DNA of 64,000 bases from Homalodisca vitripennis. Taxonomy: Eukaryota; Arthropoda; Insecta; Hemiptera; Cicadellidae. Shown here piece by piece: positions 44,521-60,200 of the stretch. The stretch's first letter is position 1; each line of letters opens with the position of its first letter. Both the position numbers and the translations under genes were made by a program. The notes under the pieces were generated by a model. The model searched no databases and was not told the origin of the DNA. It saw nothing but the letters and a program-made list of their open reading frames with translations. The DNA lies in the NCBI RefSeq assembly GCF_021130785.1, contig NC_060215.1, forward strand, positions 118,940,501-119,004,500, in the 5' to 3' direction.

Positions 44521-47500
44521 CCCCGATAACATTTAACTTGTTAAGACTGTTTCTATCAGTAGCTTTATTTCTTTTAATCTAAGTATGATATTCTCTGTTA
44601 CAGATGGCTGGAGCAATAACCATTTATATGGTTTTCCTGATACAATTCTAGTCGTCGAAATAAGTGTCCCTTATATTCTGTTGAGTCAACCGAGGCAACG
44701 TTCAACACTAGTATCAACTTAATGATCTACCCTCTGAAGCTGAGCATACTCCAGGCCAAACTCTGTTGTGGTAATTTGTTGGCATTGATGAAGATTAGTG
44801 ATAAGTGTTTTACATAAAACAATTATTAATTTGAAATAGTTTCGTATACTAAATGAGTGATATTTCTAATCGTATTTGTATTTTATCTCTTGCAAATTTT
44901 TGTTAAAACTACCAAAATCTCCAGTAGAGCATGGCAGAGTCAACAATATCATCGCTAATAAACCTCACTGCTCATCTAGGTCAAAACATTATAGGTACAT
45001 ATCCCAACATTATAGATTTCAATTATAATTTAATTACTACCAGCCAGGAATTAACCTCTATAGGACTATTGTATATTCATATATATTTGAAACCATCAAT
45101 GTGTCTTATATATTACTAATACATTAATAAATATTTATTCTTAGAATGTTCGTTAGTATAATTAAGTACGATTGAGTGTTTAAATGCGTACAAATGTTGA
45201 CAATTAACCTATAATTTTTTACTGTTATTTGATTTTGAACAAGATCCTTATAAAATACTATACTAGAATACTGTTCTATTACAGTATTTTTATAAGAGCA
45301 TTGCATGTTAAATGTAAAATGCACCAATAACTCTCCGTATCTATTTAAACAGATTTATATAAACTTAATTGTTAATGCAGCGTATAAAAGAATTTAAATA
45401 TTTTTTTCATGGTTGTATGACTCATTGATTTAACGTACGAAAACCCTCAAAACAAAATTATTATTATTTTTTCCATTATTTTAACATAATTCGGTTCCGG
45501 GAATCAGTTTCTTGTACCTCTAATTTTGCATAATGAAATGCAACTCGCGCTATGATAAGGTATTGGATCTTAAAGTACTTTCATACTGTATTGAATCCTT
45601 GTATTATTCTTTGTTTACAAGGTGAAATTTCACAATATGTATTTATAAAAAACATAAAACTCTTTACTATTTTCATAAGAAATTATGTACCTATCTGATG
45701 GATTAAAAATCGTTGTGTATATATTAGTAAACATTATTGATAAGTATACGTATACACTTTCTGCGTTATGTTGTGCTACTCTCTCCATTATCTCAATATT
45801 TATGTGCATTTACCCAAATAAGTTTATTATAAACGAAAAACTAAAGCAAATAATGTTCTTGTTGACATCTGTAAATCTAATTACATTAAACCGTTAAGTA
45901 TAAAAAATACGAATACTATTGCATATATTATTTGGAGAAGGTAATTTCATACCGTATGTGTAAAAACAGTGGTAGCTTTCCGTAAAATTTTTAGGAAAAC
46001 TTCTACAAATATAAAATCTTCGTTTGAAATTTATGTTACAATCCGTATGTATTTCATACCTATTATAAGAAAAAAGGGTTTTACGTTTATAAAACTATAC
46101 TATTAGCTGTTCTATATTAAATGTAGTATATAAAATGCAATTTATTTCAGTTGGAGGAGTTTTTACTCCAAATATCCAGACAGAAATTGGAGTTTTCTGC
46201 ATGTGGATTTTTCAACATAAACTACCAAGCTGTAATCTCAGTAAAAAATTGATGTTATTTTCTACTTAAGAGGGTAGTAATTTCCTGAGATCTAAAATTA
46301 CAGGATGAAACTAAATTAGCTAAATAGCTTCGTTTTATACTTCCGATTACACACAATAGTACACACAACACAAAAATGGGTATTATGGTCTGTTTAGTCA
46401 TGTAAAAAATCTTAACGTGTCTATGTGAATTAGGTAACTGCTCACTATTTTCGTATAAATGCCATAGTATAATTACTGTTTTAATGCGCTGCTTTATTTT
46501 ATTTTAATATGTTGAAAAATACATTAAAAATACAAGTCACTTTTACATAACTATTCCTATAATATAACTCCCTTTAGAAAGGAAATCTCTGTTCATTCAA
46601 TCCCGATGTTTTCTCCCTCCCTCCCAAAAACAGAGAACATTTACGGGTTACACAGATTCCACCCTTGTTAAATTAAACACCCTAATAAAATTATTCAGCT
46701 GTTAAATATTACTATCTGTTTATTCTCATAGCAAAGACACGACTTCCTTCAGAAGAAAACCCGCTTGTTTTTTTACCCTCGTAACATTAATCCCTCCCAC
46801 CCTCCCATAGAACTGCTTGGTATGGCCGAATAATCCCCCTACCCTGAAAAAATCGCAATAGCTGCAGCAGTGCAGTCTTTTCTCCTGAGCTCTGTACTGA
46901 GCAAACCAGAGGGTCAAATCTCACAGAAGAATTACATTACATTTCTTACAAAAGTTTCCAGTCTATTTCTGCCGTATATACAAAGGTTAATCCAAATTCA
47001 AATATATGGTTAAATACAGAAAACTATATGGGTAAGAAAAGCTATAATTTATGGCTATCATGCAAACAATATTGTACCCCACCGAAAAGAAAGTAGTAAA
47101 CACGTTGTTCCTTAAAACTGAACTGAATATTCAACTATTATTTTTTTCAAATCTGCAAATTCCCAATGAGTCCAAGAACTTTAATTTATAACCTTAGGTT
47201 ATGTTACATGTACGTGTATGCGTTGGCTAAAACGCATCATTATAATTAAAACGATCCCAAAAACACATAATCAGCAGTTTGTAGTGTTAAAAAATACCAA
47301 GGATAAAATAAAATTTAAAAAATGTTGTTGTTCCTGGAAGTCAAAATAAGAATAGAAATTCGTATATCTGGTTAAGAAGATTTACAGCCTGAAATAAAAT
47401 ACATACGTAAAGAACATTATGGAGTTTTTGCCAAAGTAAATGTTAAAATAAGCGATCAATGTATGCCTTACGAAGATTTTTTTATTTAAGACAAGTTTAA

Positions 47501-50500
47501 TTCAGAGGTATAACCAAAGTAAACCTTCACTGATATTGGTGCGGACTTCCAATTACGTAACTACCACCAACGAAAATGAAATAACTGTTCTTTGCTGGAA
47601 GAACACATTAAATGTACTCTTTTCAGAACAATTAATTTGAAAGTAATTAATTTTTATTCTAAGTATGTCGAGTAGAGTATGAATGGTATAAAAAGGTTAC
47701 ATTAAAATAGAAAAAAGTAGAGATTAGAATTCGATATGTTCAATATTGTATTAGGAACATTTATTTAGAATAACATCTGTTCTGGAGAATACACATAGAT
47801 GTAATTCATTAAAAATGTATCAAGACAATATGTAATAACATCCATATGCTAATCTAGTTCTGTATAATTTACTGTCATTTTTTAATGTTAAATTGCATAC
47901 AAAATTCGCAAAGTCAAACGAAAGTAATGTTGTGTTACTCCTCATGTATGCGTGTTATAACGCTCTTGTAGGATATGGTTATTTTAACTTAGATTGCAAT
48001 TTGGTGTTAGGTTAGTTATCCACCTGAGGAAGAGATCAGTTTGTAGAATTCGAAACGTAGTGTTTCTGATCTCGTGTATCACTTTACAATTTCAAGTGTT
48101 CACAAAGAATTGTGTAAAAATCTTTAAACAAAAACTGTATTCTTGTGGCTGTATCCTACATTTTGCTATAGTAAGTGTACATTACTATAATATGAGTACA
48201 TATTACTCATTGCTTTTATTGAACGGTTTTTATCACGAAAATGTGTTGAAGAAATATTACTGAAACACGTTTTGTCTCTTGTTAATGTTATTTAATTACT
48301 AATTTATTTTAAAGTCCCGTTTGAATTATACGTAATGTATTGCTGTTTTATAAAAATGACGTTTTATGTGTTAATTTTGAAGAGGTTACATAAACTTTAT
48401 TTTTACTACCGCTATTTAAATTTTATTTGTTAATACTCCGTCTACTTTAAATTTAATGAAACTGGCTTGCATTAAAATAACAATTTACAAATTATATATA
48501 TTTTAATCAAAATACCTAAATTATTTTGTTATCTGTATATTAGGTTATACTAAAGAATACTATTGTAAGCGTAGAAAAAAGACATTATAATTCATTAGTC
48601 CCTATTGAAATAATGGTTTCTGTAATGAATGTGATGACTAGAATAACGTTTGGAAATTTTAACACCAGTATTATATTATACTGTGTCTATACTTTGGTAC
48701 ATTAAAATATATAATATAATTTATAGTACTGTATGATGTATTATGGTATAATTTTAATGCTGCTTTGTAATTCAATGTTAAATGTTGTCTTTAAATATAA
48801 CTATTGCATAATTAAGTGTTATTTTCTTACGAATATACATATAAAAAAATTATATTCAATCGTAATGATATGATTTCCACTCGTAATGCGTTTTTGAGGA
48901 GAATACTCTTCTGTTATTAACAAGATAATTTCTACAATGTTTTAAAAGTATGAACAGCTTCTTTCATCATTTGCATAGCTTTTCGAGATTTTGTATTCCT
49001 AAGAAATTATTTTGGACAAAAATTGTGCATACTAAATGTGACGAGAATTTTAGAATTTAAGTATTGAAATTTGTTAAAATTTCTACTTAAATTAATCGAA
49101 AAATTTATTAAAAACGCTGATAAAGGCTACATATCAACTAAAGCAGGGACTTAGGGTGGCCACCCGTTGTTCATAGATAAAATTATAAATTTATTAAATA
49201 ATTTGTATAAGAAATGTATTCTTTTATTGTATTAAGTATGTTGGAAGTCTTTGATTTCTTCAATAAGCTTATTACGTTTCTAACTTTAATTCGATAAAAT
49301 TAAACAAGGCAAAAATTATTCATGTATTAAACATATTTGGCTGTAGTGTATAAAATCCAATGACGTTTACCTAAATAAGTGTTAAATAAGTAATGAATAC
49401 AAATCCTACAATTTACACTATTACAGGTATTTATAATTTTAAGAAGTTAATTATGTAGAATATTAAACGGAATTTAAAACAAATTATGAAATATAAAGGG
49501 AAGATGATATAGAGAATTAATATTTTGTATATATTTATTGTAAAAAAGGTAACTTTTATTTATTAGACTACCTATAAACTAGAAAATAGTAACTTTAAAA
49601 AACAACGATTGATATTTAATGAATAATTTACAGATTTGTAAATGTTATGTCAATATTGGAAGTTAAATGGTCACTAAATCAGTATGGAGGCATTGTATAC
49701 AAATATAACTATACGTAGTATTTATAGGAAAGGGTTTTAGGAAGGAATTGAAAGTCAAATAAAAAGGAGATTTAATGATGTATATGTAATAATGATATTT
49801 TATAATTATGTAACTGGCATTATACAATTTAAAAGGACTATATTGTATTGGCTTCTCAAGAAAATATTTGTATACAACTATTGTATACAATTAAGTATCA
49901 CATTGTAATTGGTGAACTGACATTGTAATTGGTAGTAACCTGAAAAATCTAATTTACGTATTTGTTTTAATTTTCTTGCATTTATTTCATATACAAACAT
50001 AGTTTCTTTGCATCAATATGCATGTTTAAGAACTGTAGCAAATTTGCGTGGAATTCCAAATACTACAATTTATGTTAGTAAAATTAATAATTTTTATTTG
50101 ATTTATATGTTATTAACTTGTTTAAAAATATATCATTAATAAATAAACTAACAAATTAAAAAAAATTATGTAATTAAGAGAAAAAAAAACTTTTTTATCA
50201 TAAAGATTATTAATGACTTTAAAAAACAATAGAAAGTTTATAATATTTACGACATGGACCTTTAAATTATTTAGATTTTTCTGTTGGAAAATGCTGGTAT
50301 ACGTTAGATTTAAAAGTACCAAACAAGATGATCTCATTTAAAAGTAAAATCTGGAAATGGTACTTGTGGCCACTTAAAAAGACAAATAAAGAATTTTTAT
50401 TAGTGTCCCCATGATTGATATTTGATAGTAAGACTATTATAAAGAGTGGAGGTTCAAGAATACGTCCAAATATTTGTTGTGACCTCAATTACACTAATTA

Positions 50501-50700
50501 TTTATTTATTAGTTTAAATTATTTGATAGTTATGGGGATGCCTTCTGTAGGGAGGAGTATGAATTATACCATGGAACAGAGAGATACTCACCATATGTTC
50601 CACAAAGATGCTGATACAGATCTCCCAGGCCTTGACGTCACAATTAGGAGTCTTGTGTAATGCCTGGTGCAGCGCGAATTGATATAATCCAGAACAGAAA
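44521..50700. other. AT-rich intergenic DNA
   Basis: No gene is supported. Open frames at 44931, 45685, 46726(-), 47994 and 49663(-) are short and motif-free. Positions 46600-46900 contain pyrimidine-rich CCCTCCC words. A perfect TGACGTCA (50633-50640), the CREB-site consensus, lies just left of the transposase. Confidence 0.5.
48010..48080 (+). repeat. Possible Penelope-like 3' end
   Basis: CACCTGAGGAAGAGATCAG followed by TTCGAAACGTAGTG resembles the hairpin and CGAAACG motif near the 3' end of GIY-YIG Penelope-like elements. No GIY-YIG coding sequence was recognised beside it. Confidence 0.3.
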
Positions 50701-50704
50701 ATAT

Positions 50705-51776
50705 TTAGGTTGAGGCAGCATAGGAAGTTTTGATTGAAGTCATTGATTGCCGAGTTCTTTCAAGTATTCCTGGTGTATTCCTTACAGTGTTACAGGCTGC
50801 AGTGATACACTGTAAAAGGTCATCCCTGGTATTAACTGGTCTTTCATAAACTAGAGTTTTCAAATGGCCCCAAAGGAAGAAATCGATTGGATTTAGATCT
50901 GGCGACCGAGGCGGCCATGATACAGGTCCTCCTCTGCCTATCCATCTTTCCCCATAAGTTTGGTCCAGAAATTGCCTGACATCTAGTCTGAAATGCGCGG
51001 GAGCTCCATCATGCATGAACCAACAGTGCTCTCTCACACCCAAGGGAACATCATCTAAAATTTCAGGCAATTCGTGTTGTAAGAAATGTCTGTAGTTTTC
51101 ACCATTGTTCTATATTTTGTCATTCTATATGGTTGTCAGGTAATACAAAAGGACCTAATAAACAGTCTCCAATGATGCCTGCCCAAACATTTATTTTAAA
51201 CTGCTGTTGATGTCTCCCTTCATGAATGGCTTGTGGGTTTTCATCAGCCCATTGATGCATATTGTGGTAGTTGGTTATTCCATCTCGATTAAAACAAGCT
51301 TCATCTGTATACACAACTAATGATGTAAAACCAAGGTTGTTAGCTTGCTGATAAAACTATTGACAAAACTGTAAACGTAATGGAAAGTCAGCTGGACCAA
51401 GGGCTTGTACACGCTGATAATGGTACGGATATAACATCTGCTCATGTAGAACTCGCCATACTGTCATGTGGTCTACGTTGAGTATTGCTCCTAACTGCCT
51501 AGTACTTACGCCTGGATCTTCCTCTACTCGCTGTAAGATGTTTTCTTCCAAATCAGGAGTTCTACGCTGTCTCTGTACACCTCGGTCTGCAGTAGAAGGT
51601 AACAAAGTGCCAGTCTCATGAAGTCGGTTGAAAACAGCAGCAAATGTTGAATGAGTAGGTTGTTGTCGATTTGGAAATGATTCGTAAAACAGGTGGGATG
51701 CTAGGCGACTATTACCGTTAGCTTTTCCATACATAAATATCATGTCAGCTTGATGGCTAAATGGGTAACCTGCCAT
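50705..51776 (-). pseudogene. DD41D mariner-like transposase, broken
   Basis: The probable ATG is at 51776. The N-terminus (FSHQADMIFMYGKANGN, then FPNRQQPT) is the helix-turn-helix domain common to these insect transposases. A second DNA-binding helix follows near 51500 (STRQLGAIL). CAG-to-TAG near 51360 interrupts one frame before YTDEACF (first catalytic Asp). A frame change near 51110 leads to NGENYRHFLQHELPE, then MHDGAPAHF (second Asp) and SPDLNPIDFFLWG (third Asp). There are 41 residues between the second and third Asp, which defines the DD41D group. The protein would be about 350 residues. It is inactive because of the stop and the frameshift, although all three catalytic positions are retained. 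Confidence 0.82.
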
Positions 51777-52529
51777 CTTCAATAGAATAAGAGCACTATC
51801 GACTAATAATGTTTCTACAAGTGAAAGTAACAGATCATATCTTGTCAAAAATAAACAAGGAAATGACTTACTTACCTGAATTCATTGTTGTTCTAATCAC
51901 CTGTGTCTCAACATGAAAACATATTCAGCTGTTTAAACCATGAAAGTTGAGTCATGTAGATTGCTTGTTACAATGTCGTTTTTAAAATTTAATACTAATT
52001 ATCATGTTTAAAGTTTTTTAACCCAAAATATCGTTTTATTTTTATACTGCCTAAATACTTACATTAACTTTTGAAACAAGAAAAAAAACTTGTAAATGTG
52101 ATATGTTACTAGGTTAAGAAAAATGCCATAACTTTTTTATTTCTTGAGCGATTTCAAAAAATGAGGTACCGTTTGTTTTATAAATAAGTTTATATTTTTT
52201 TATATTCTAGTAAATTTTTTATACAGGAAGTAGTTTTTGAGAAATTCACCATCAAAGATTTTAACTAGCCGCCATTTTGAATTTTGTTGAGTAAAAATTT
52301 TCAATTTTTTTAAATTGACAATCTTTACTAGATTAGCATATGTTGAAAAGTTTAACTTTGTACCTTTAATGGTTGTTTAGAAAAAAAAATTTAATGTAAT
52401 AAACACAAACAGACGGACAGACGGAAAACGATGCATTTTAGGACATACATTTATAGGAACTTTTTGGTTCGATTTGACCTCAGGAACAACCTCCTGAAGT
52501 TTGTCGGTGAATTTCAGTTACACCCTGTA
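50705..52529 (-). mobile_element. DD41D mariner-like element, one end visible
   Basis: The 5' end on the minus strand starts TACAGGGTGTAACTG at 52529, the common mariner/Tc1-like terminus, with TA next to it. About 750 bases of AT-rich leader precede the transposase. No matching CAGGGTG terminus was found to the left of 50705, so the 3' end is deleted or too diverged to see. Confidence 0.65.
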
Positions 52530-53039
52530 TAAGCTCGTTTCATATCACCTAAAAAGTTGACCCATTTCTAAGAACCAGCTTCAGTCAGGATATGTGTAAC
52601 CGAGACACCTACATGTCACAGTTTCTGTTCACCATAAGTTGACTGAGACAAATATTTTGGTAGAGAGTAATTGTACATCTGCTTTAATGTTTTTAATTCT
52701 GTGATCATTACCTTAAATAATAATGCATCCTCAATATTAAGTTCACCTCTGCAGTTGGTATTTTGAGCTTGTAGTATCGGTTTCTTTGCAATTTGCATTT
52801 AATTTATGGTTCTACAGTGTAAAGCTAAAATTATAATTATTAAAAACCCCATCATAAACCGAATAAGATGGTTGTGTGACTTAAAAAGAAAAGATCACTC
52901 CAGTAAATACTGGTAAAAAGAACCCAATTTATTTCTGCCACCGAGCATTAAACTGTAAATAAAAGTGTATTTCGTCTATAAAGTTGTATACAAACAAAAC
53001 GTAACTGCTCTAAATTGGGCAGGACTCCTCAAAACTGAA

Positions 53040-53475
53040 TGAATCCTGAGTGGCTGACACATTCAAAGGATTTTGAGATGTCCATCATCACATCAATCAC
53101 CCTCTCATGGCCATGCAGACAGGTAACCACTTGTTTACTGGTTTAGCGATTGCTTGAGTGGAACAGCTGTAACCTTTTAAGCACCGAAGGATAATATCTT
53201 GTTTAAAAGATGACATAAAATGTGATTAAGAGTGGGAAATACATTTTAAGCACGTTTTAATAGTATTTTCCAAAGCCAATAAAGGCCTGATAAGGTTTTG
53301 TTCTTTAGTAATTCTATGGCATTAACACTCTCAGCTTCCAGGACAGGATTCAGTTTAGGTGCAGGGCAAGGCACGCACACTGGTAATTTTGGTTCGACCT
53401 GATTTCTACTCAAGTGTAAACCTGCAGTTGTGAACTATTCATTTACGTCATTACACACCTGAAGCTCAATTGTTA
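53040..53475 (-). pseudogene. LINE fragment, linker and start of reverse transcriptase
   Basis: One minus-strand frame reads FTTAGLHLSRNQVEPKLP, VNAIELLKNKTLSG and HILCHLLNKILSFGA with three stops. After a frame change it gives VIDVMMDISKSFECVSHSGFI, matching LDISKAFDCVDH of LINE reverse transcriptases. Motif order is correct. It is too decayed to assign a clade. Confidence 0.55.
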
Positions 53476-53994
53476 TAAAATTGCCATTTACTCCAATTAG
53501 CTGCTTCACAATGAAAGGAATAAGTAATGTTGAACGTCCAGTTGTTGTTACATATATTATCAGAATACCTTTACTATTCGGAAATGTATTTAAATAAATA
53601 AATTGCCTTTAATTTGAGCGATTTAATAATGGTTTTAATAACTAACTTACAAAAATCTTATGACTACGTAATGAATAGATTTTCGATCTGCTCATGAAAA
53701 TATTAACAGAGACAAAATCTCTGAGGAATTCGGATAGAGATTTGTAAATCCTTGATACGTGGTTTAATAAATTCCTGCAACCCACTTCCTTTCTCTCTAT
53801 GCGGAAGTACAAGTAAAGCTGTTTACAATGGCGGGTACTGCACTTAGAGATATCATCTCTGTACTGAAGCCTCTCGCATAGATCCTGCGATACCTAAATC
53901 CCATGGGCTTGTACATCATGCAGTTCGTCATTACGTTGCATAGCATTACATTTTTGTCAGCATGTTCAGTTTATTTCAATAAGAAACCAAATGT

Positions 53995-54756
53995 TTAAAG
54001 CGATTTACGCAATAAATGGCAGGTATTGCAGAGCCTTGGATCCTTTGTACTTGTTCCGTAAGCTGTATAACAGTAAACAGACACTGACAAGATCAAAGAT
54101 CGCATGAGATCCATCCTAACAGATTGTGGCAGAATTTGTATGTATCTATACAGAGTTATGAGCCTACTAACGGCACCGATTGAAGTGAGATAAGATACAC
54201 GATCGGAAATATCGAGCTCAGACATTAGCACAACGCCAAGAGTATTATCTTGCCGCATAGCTCCATACTCTCGCCAAAAAAATGACAGTCACTCCCCTCT
54301 CACTTAGATTCTGTATTACAGGTTTTATTGTCATATGAACGACAGTGCATTCATCTATGTTTAGTTTTAGCCCATTTCGGTTGACCACTTTTCGATATTT
54401 TCCAAATCAGCATTGTTTTTTGAGATGGCCGCGGTGGAAAAGGTGGCATAAGGTATAAGGCGAGCCCAGTTGGCAACCATCTGCGAATTAATAGACTGTG
54501 CAGTTCTGCACATAACTGGTAAAGTTAAATGGATACTATTGAAGAGCACAGGCCCTAAGCAACCCCCCTGAGGTATACCTCTCTGCTTGATGGGATATGG
54601 AGATGCCTCCATTCACAACTTCGTAATCTGAACTCGGTCTTCGAGATATGTTTTAACCCACTTGATTAATCTATCATCACACCTATAATATTTAAATTTC
54701 GGCAACAACAAGTTGTTGTTCATAGAGTCAGAAGATTATGGATAGTAAAGGTCTGA
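53995..54756 (-). pseudogene. LINE reverse-transcriptase fragment (palm and thumb)
   Basis: On the minus strand: RLIKWVKTYLEDRVQI, then KQRGIPQGGCLGPVLFN near 54580. The region where FADD is expected is degenerate, then ENIEKWSTEMG, and after a frame change LGVVLMSELDISDRVSYL near 54230. This is the normal order of the second half of a Jockey-type reverse transcriptase. Stops and frameshifts occur throughout. Confidence 0.65.
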
Positions 54757-55765
54757 TAATATCTATCAATCAATCATATTTCTATTGCTTTCAAACAATT
54801 TTACATTGTATTTGCAAACGTCAATAAACAAAGCCAAAATTCCTGAAGTTTGCTATTTTAAGATTCATTCATTGCTCGCATACATACATTAAATTACATT
54901 CTCCCTCTCATTCATACATGGCTTCAGTATCGGTACTAAGTTACGAAAAATTAGTGGTCCCAGCGGCGTAACATGAACTCATCTACTGATTAAAACACTT
55001 CAGACACTAAAAGGTCCTTTAATCGAGCTTTAAGCAGGGTTAGGTTGTTGAATTTTTTATGCTCTCAGGGAGATTATTAATTAATCTGACACCAGCTTGT
55101 GAAGGAAGTTGTTCAGATGCCAGTGTTCTATGATATTGCATCCTGTAGCTGTCCCCACCTCTATTATCATACATGTGGACGTCCCTGCTACGCACTAACT
55201 CACATCGGAATCGGCAATATAGAGCTACATCGAAGATATAGAGTCAGGGTAAAGTCAGAAAACAAAGCTCCCTGAAAGCATCGCGGCACAACTCTCAAGG
55301 ATTCAATTTGCACATGATTCTAATGACTTTTTTCTGAAGCCCGAAAACTTTGTTGAATCTGATCCTGGCACATCCACCCCAAATGCGTTTGCCGTAGGTA
55401 AAATGGGGATATAAAAGGCCAAAATAGACCATCCTTAGAACGTCAAAATAGCAAACCTGTGCCAAATTCCTCAGGGCAAAAACGCCTGAAGCAACCCTTG
55501 CACGTACATGCTCAACATGATCGGTCCAAGTTAATCCTCTATCGAGATATATTCCTAAACCTCGAGTGGATTGCACTTCCTTTAAAAGAGTGTCCTCTAC
55601 ATAAACTAAGAACAATACAGGTCCAAGGATAGATCCATGGGGGACCCCCTGATTCAAAGGAAGTGTCTGTGACTGAACATTGGAAATTTATCCAAACTGA
55701 TATCTGTCACTGAGATACGATTTCAACCACTTCAGTGGCAGATTACGTACTCCACATTATAGGGT
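54757..55765 (-). mobile_element. 5'-truncated LINE with internal deletion of the YADD region
   Basis: The minus strand encodes LKWLKSYLSDRYQFG and NQGVPHGSILGPVLFLVYV, then jumps to RGLGIYLDRGLTWTDHV, so the catalytic YADD segment is missing (frame 55657-55295). Downstream come YPHFTYGKRIWGGCARIRFNKVF, LQKKVIRIMCKLNP and, in a shifted frame, QLPSQAGVRLINNLP and VDEFM. The 3' end is at a TGATTGATTGATAG tail near 54757-54775, abutting the other LINE fragment. Confidence 0.7.
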
Positions 55766-55774
55766 TATCTTTAT

Positions 55775-56310
55775 GTTAGAATAATGAATCGTGAACTAAA
55801 CCACTTTTTGAAATTCTTTTATTTCAGACACGTGTTTCGTTATAAACCATCTAAGTGTGAACATTAACCTCTAACTTAATAATAAACAAACGACTAAATA
55901 TAAAAATGTTGACCATTTAAACAGATGTTAAATTTATATGACTAAGTTGTAACTTTGATTAGTATTTTGTGTTTAATATTTTTTCAAAGAAGGTATTTGT
56001 TCTTTAGATTAATATTTAATATGTTGTGAGGATCTTTGTTATAATTTAGATAAATATGTAATTCTTCTTTCGTGTTTAATTTTTCTCCTTTCTTTTCGAT
56101 ATCCAAAATGTTTGTTGTAATTATGTCCAGTTTCTAATAAATGTTAAGCGAAATGTGTTTGTACTGTAGACATTGTTTTTAAAGCTTGTATATGATTTTA
56201 TTCAAACTTCTGCTAGTTTGTCCAATATAATAGCTTTCACAGTTACTACAGTTGTTAATTTTTTATACTCCCACATTGTTTGTATAATTCTTGTTTGTCA
56301 TCTTTTTGTT
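55775..56310 (-). mobile_element. Penelope-like element 3' fragment (GIY-YIG endonuclease)
   Basis: The minus strand reads NCSNCESYYIGQTSRSL near 56235-56185, the GIY-YIG nuclease signature of Penelope-like elements. A frameshifted remainder includes a LLETGHN-like stretch. The 3' end carries TTATAACGAAACACGTGTCTG (reverse complement of about 55824-55844), the usual terminal motif. Confidence 0.6.
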
Positions 56311-56423
56311 AAACTTTGTTTTCAAAAAGTTTAGATGTATTATTTATTGTTTGGCAACTGATAGAAAAGTTTGAATACTGAAAGATTTTTCGAACAGCTT
56401 TGTTTATTTTAGTAGTGAAAAGT

Positions 56424-56426
56424 GCG

Positions 56427-56482
<56 letters not shown>
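56424..56482. repeat. (GC)n(CA)n microsatellite
   Basis: About five GC units (56424-56434) run directly into about 24 CA units. The tract separates two copies of the same Penelope-like segment. Confidence 0.95.
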
Positions 56483-56486
<4 letters not shown>

Positions 56487-56546
56487 TATATTTTATTTGA
56501 TTTAATTTCTTTTGTAGCTTCCAAAACTTTAACATGATCTTTTTTA

Positions 56547-56690
56547 AAGCTTTTATATGATCTTTAAACATTTTATTAAAATTTCTGCTAGTTTGTCCAA
56601 TATAATAGCTTTCACAGTTACTTCAGTTGTTAATTTTGTATACTACAAATTGTTTATATAATTCTTGTTTGTCATCTTTTATTTCTTTCA
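56547..56690 (-). repeat. Second copy of the Penelope GIY-YIG segment
   Basis: This block repeats 56180-56310 in the same orientation, about 370 bases away, including TTTGTCCAATATAATAGC and ACAGTTACT. Its translation again gives SNCESYYIGQTSR, with a stop two residues before. Confidence 0.7.
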
Positions 56691-56699
56691 AATCATTTC

Positions 56700-60198
<3,499 letters not shown>

Positions 60199-60200
<2 letters not shown>

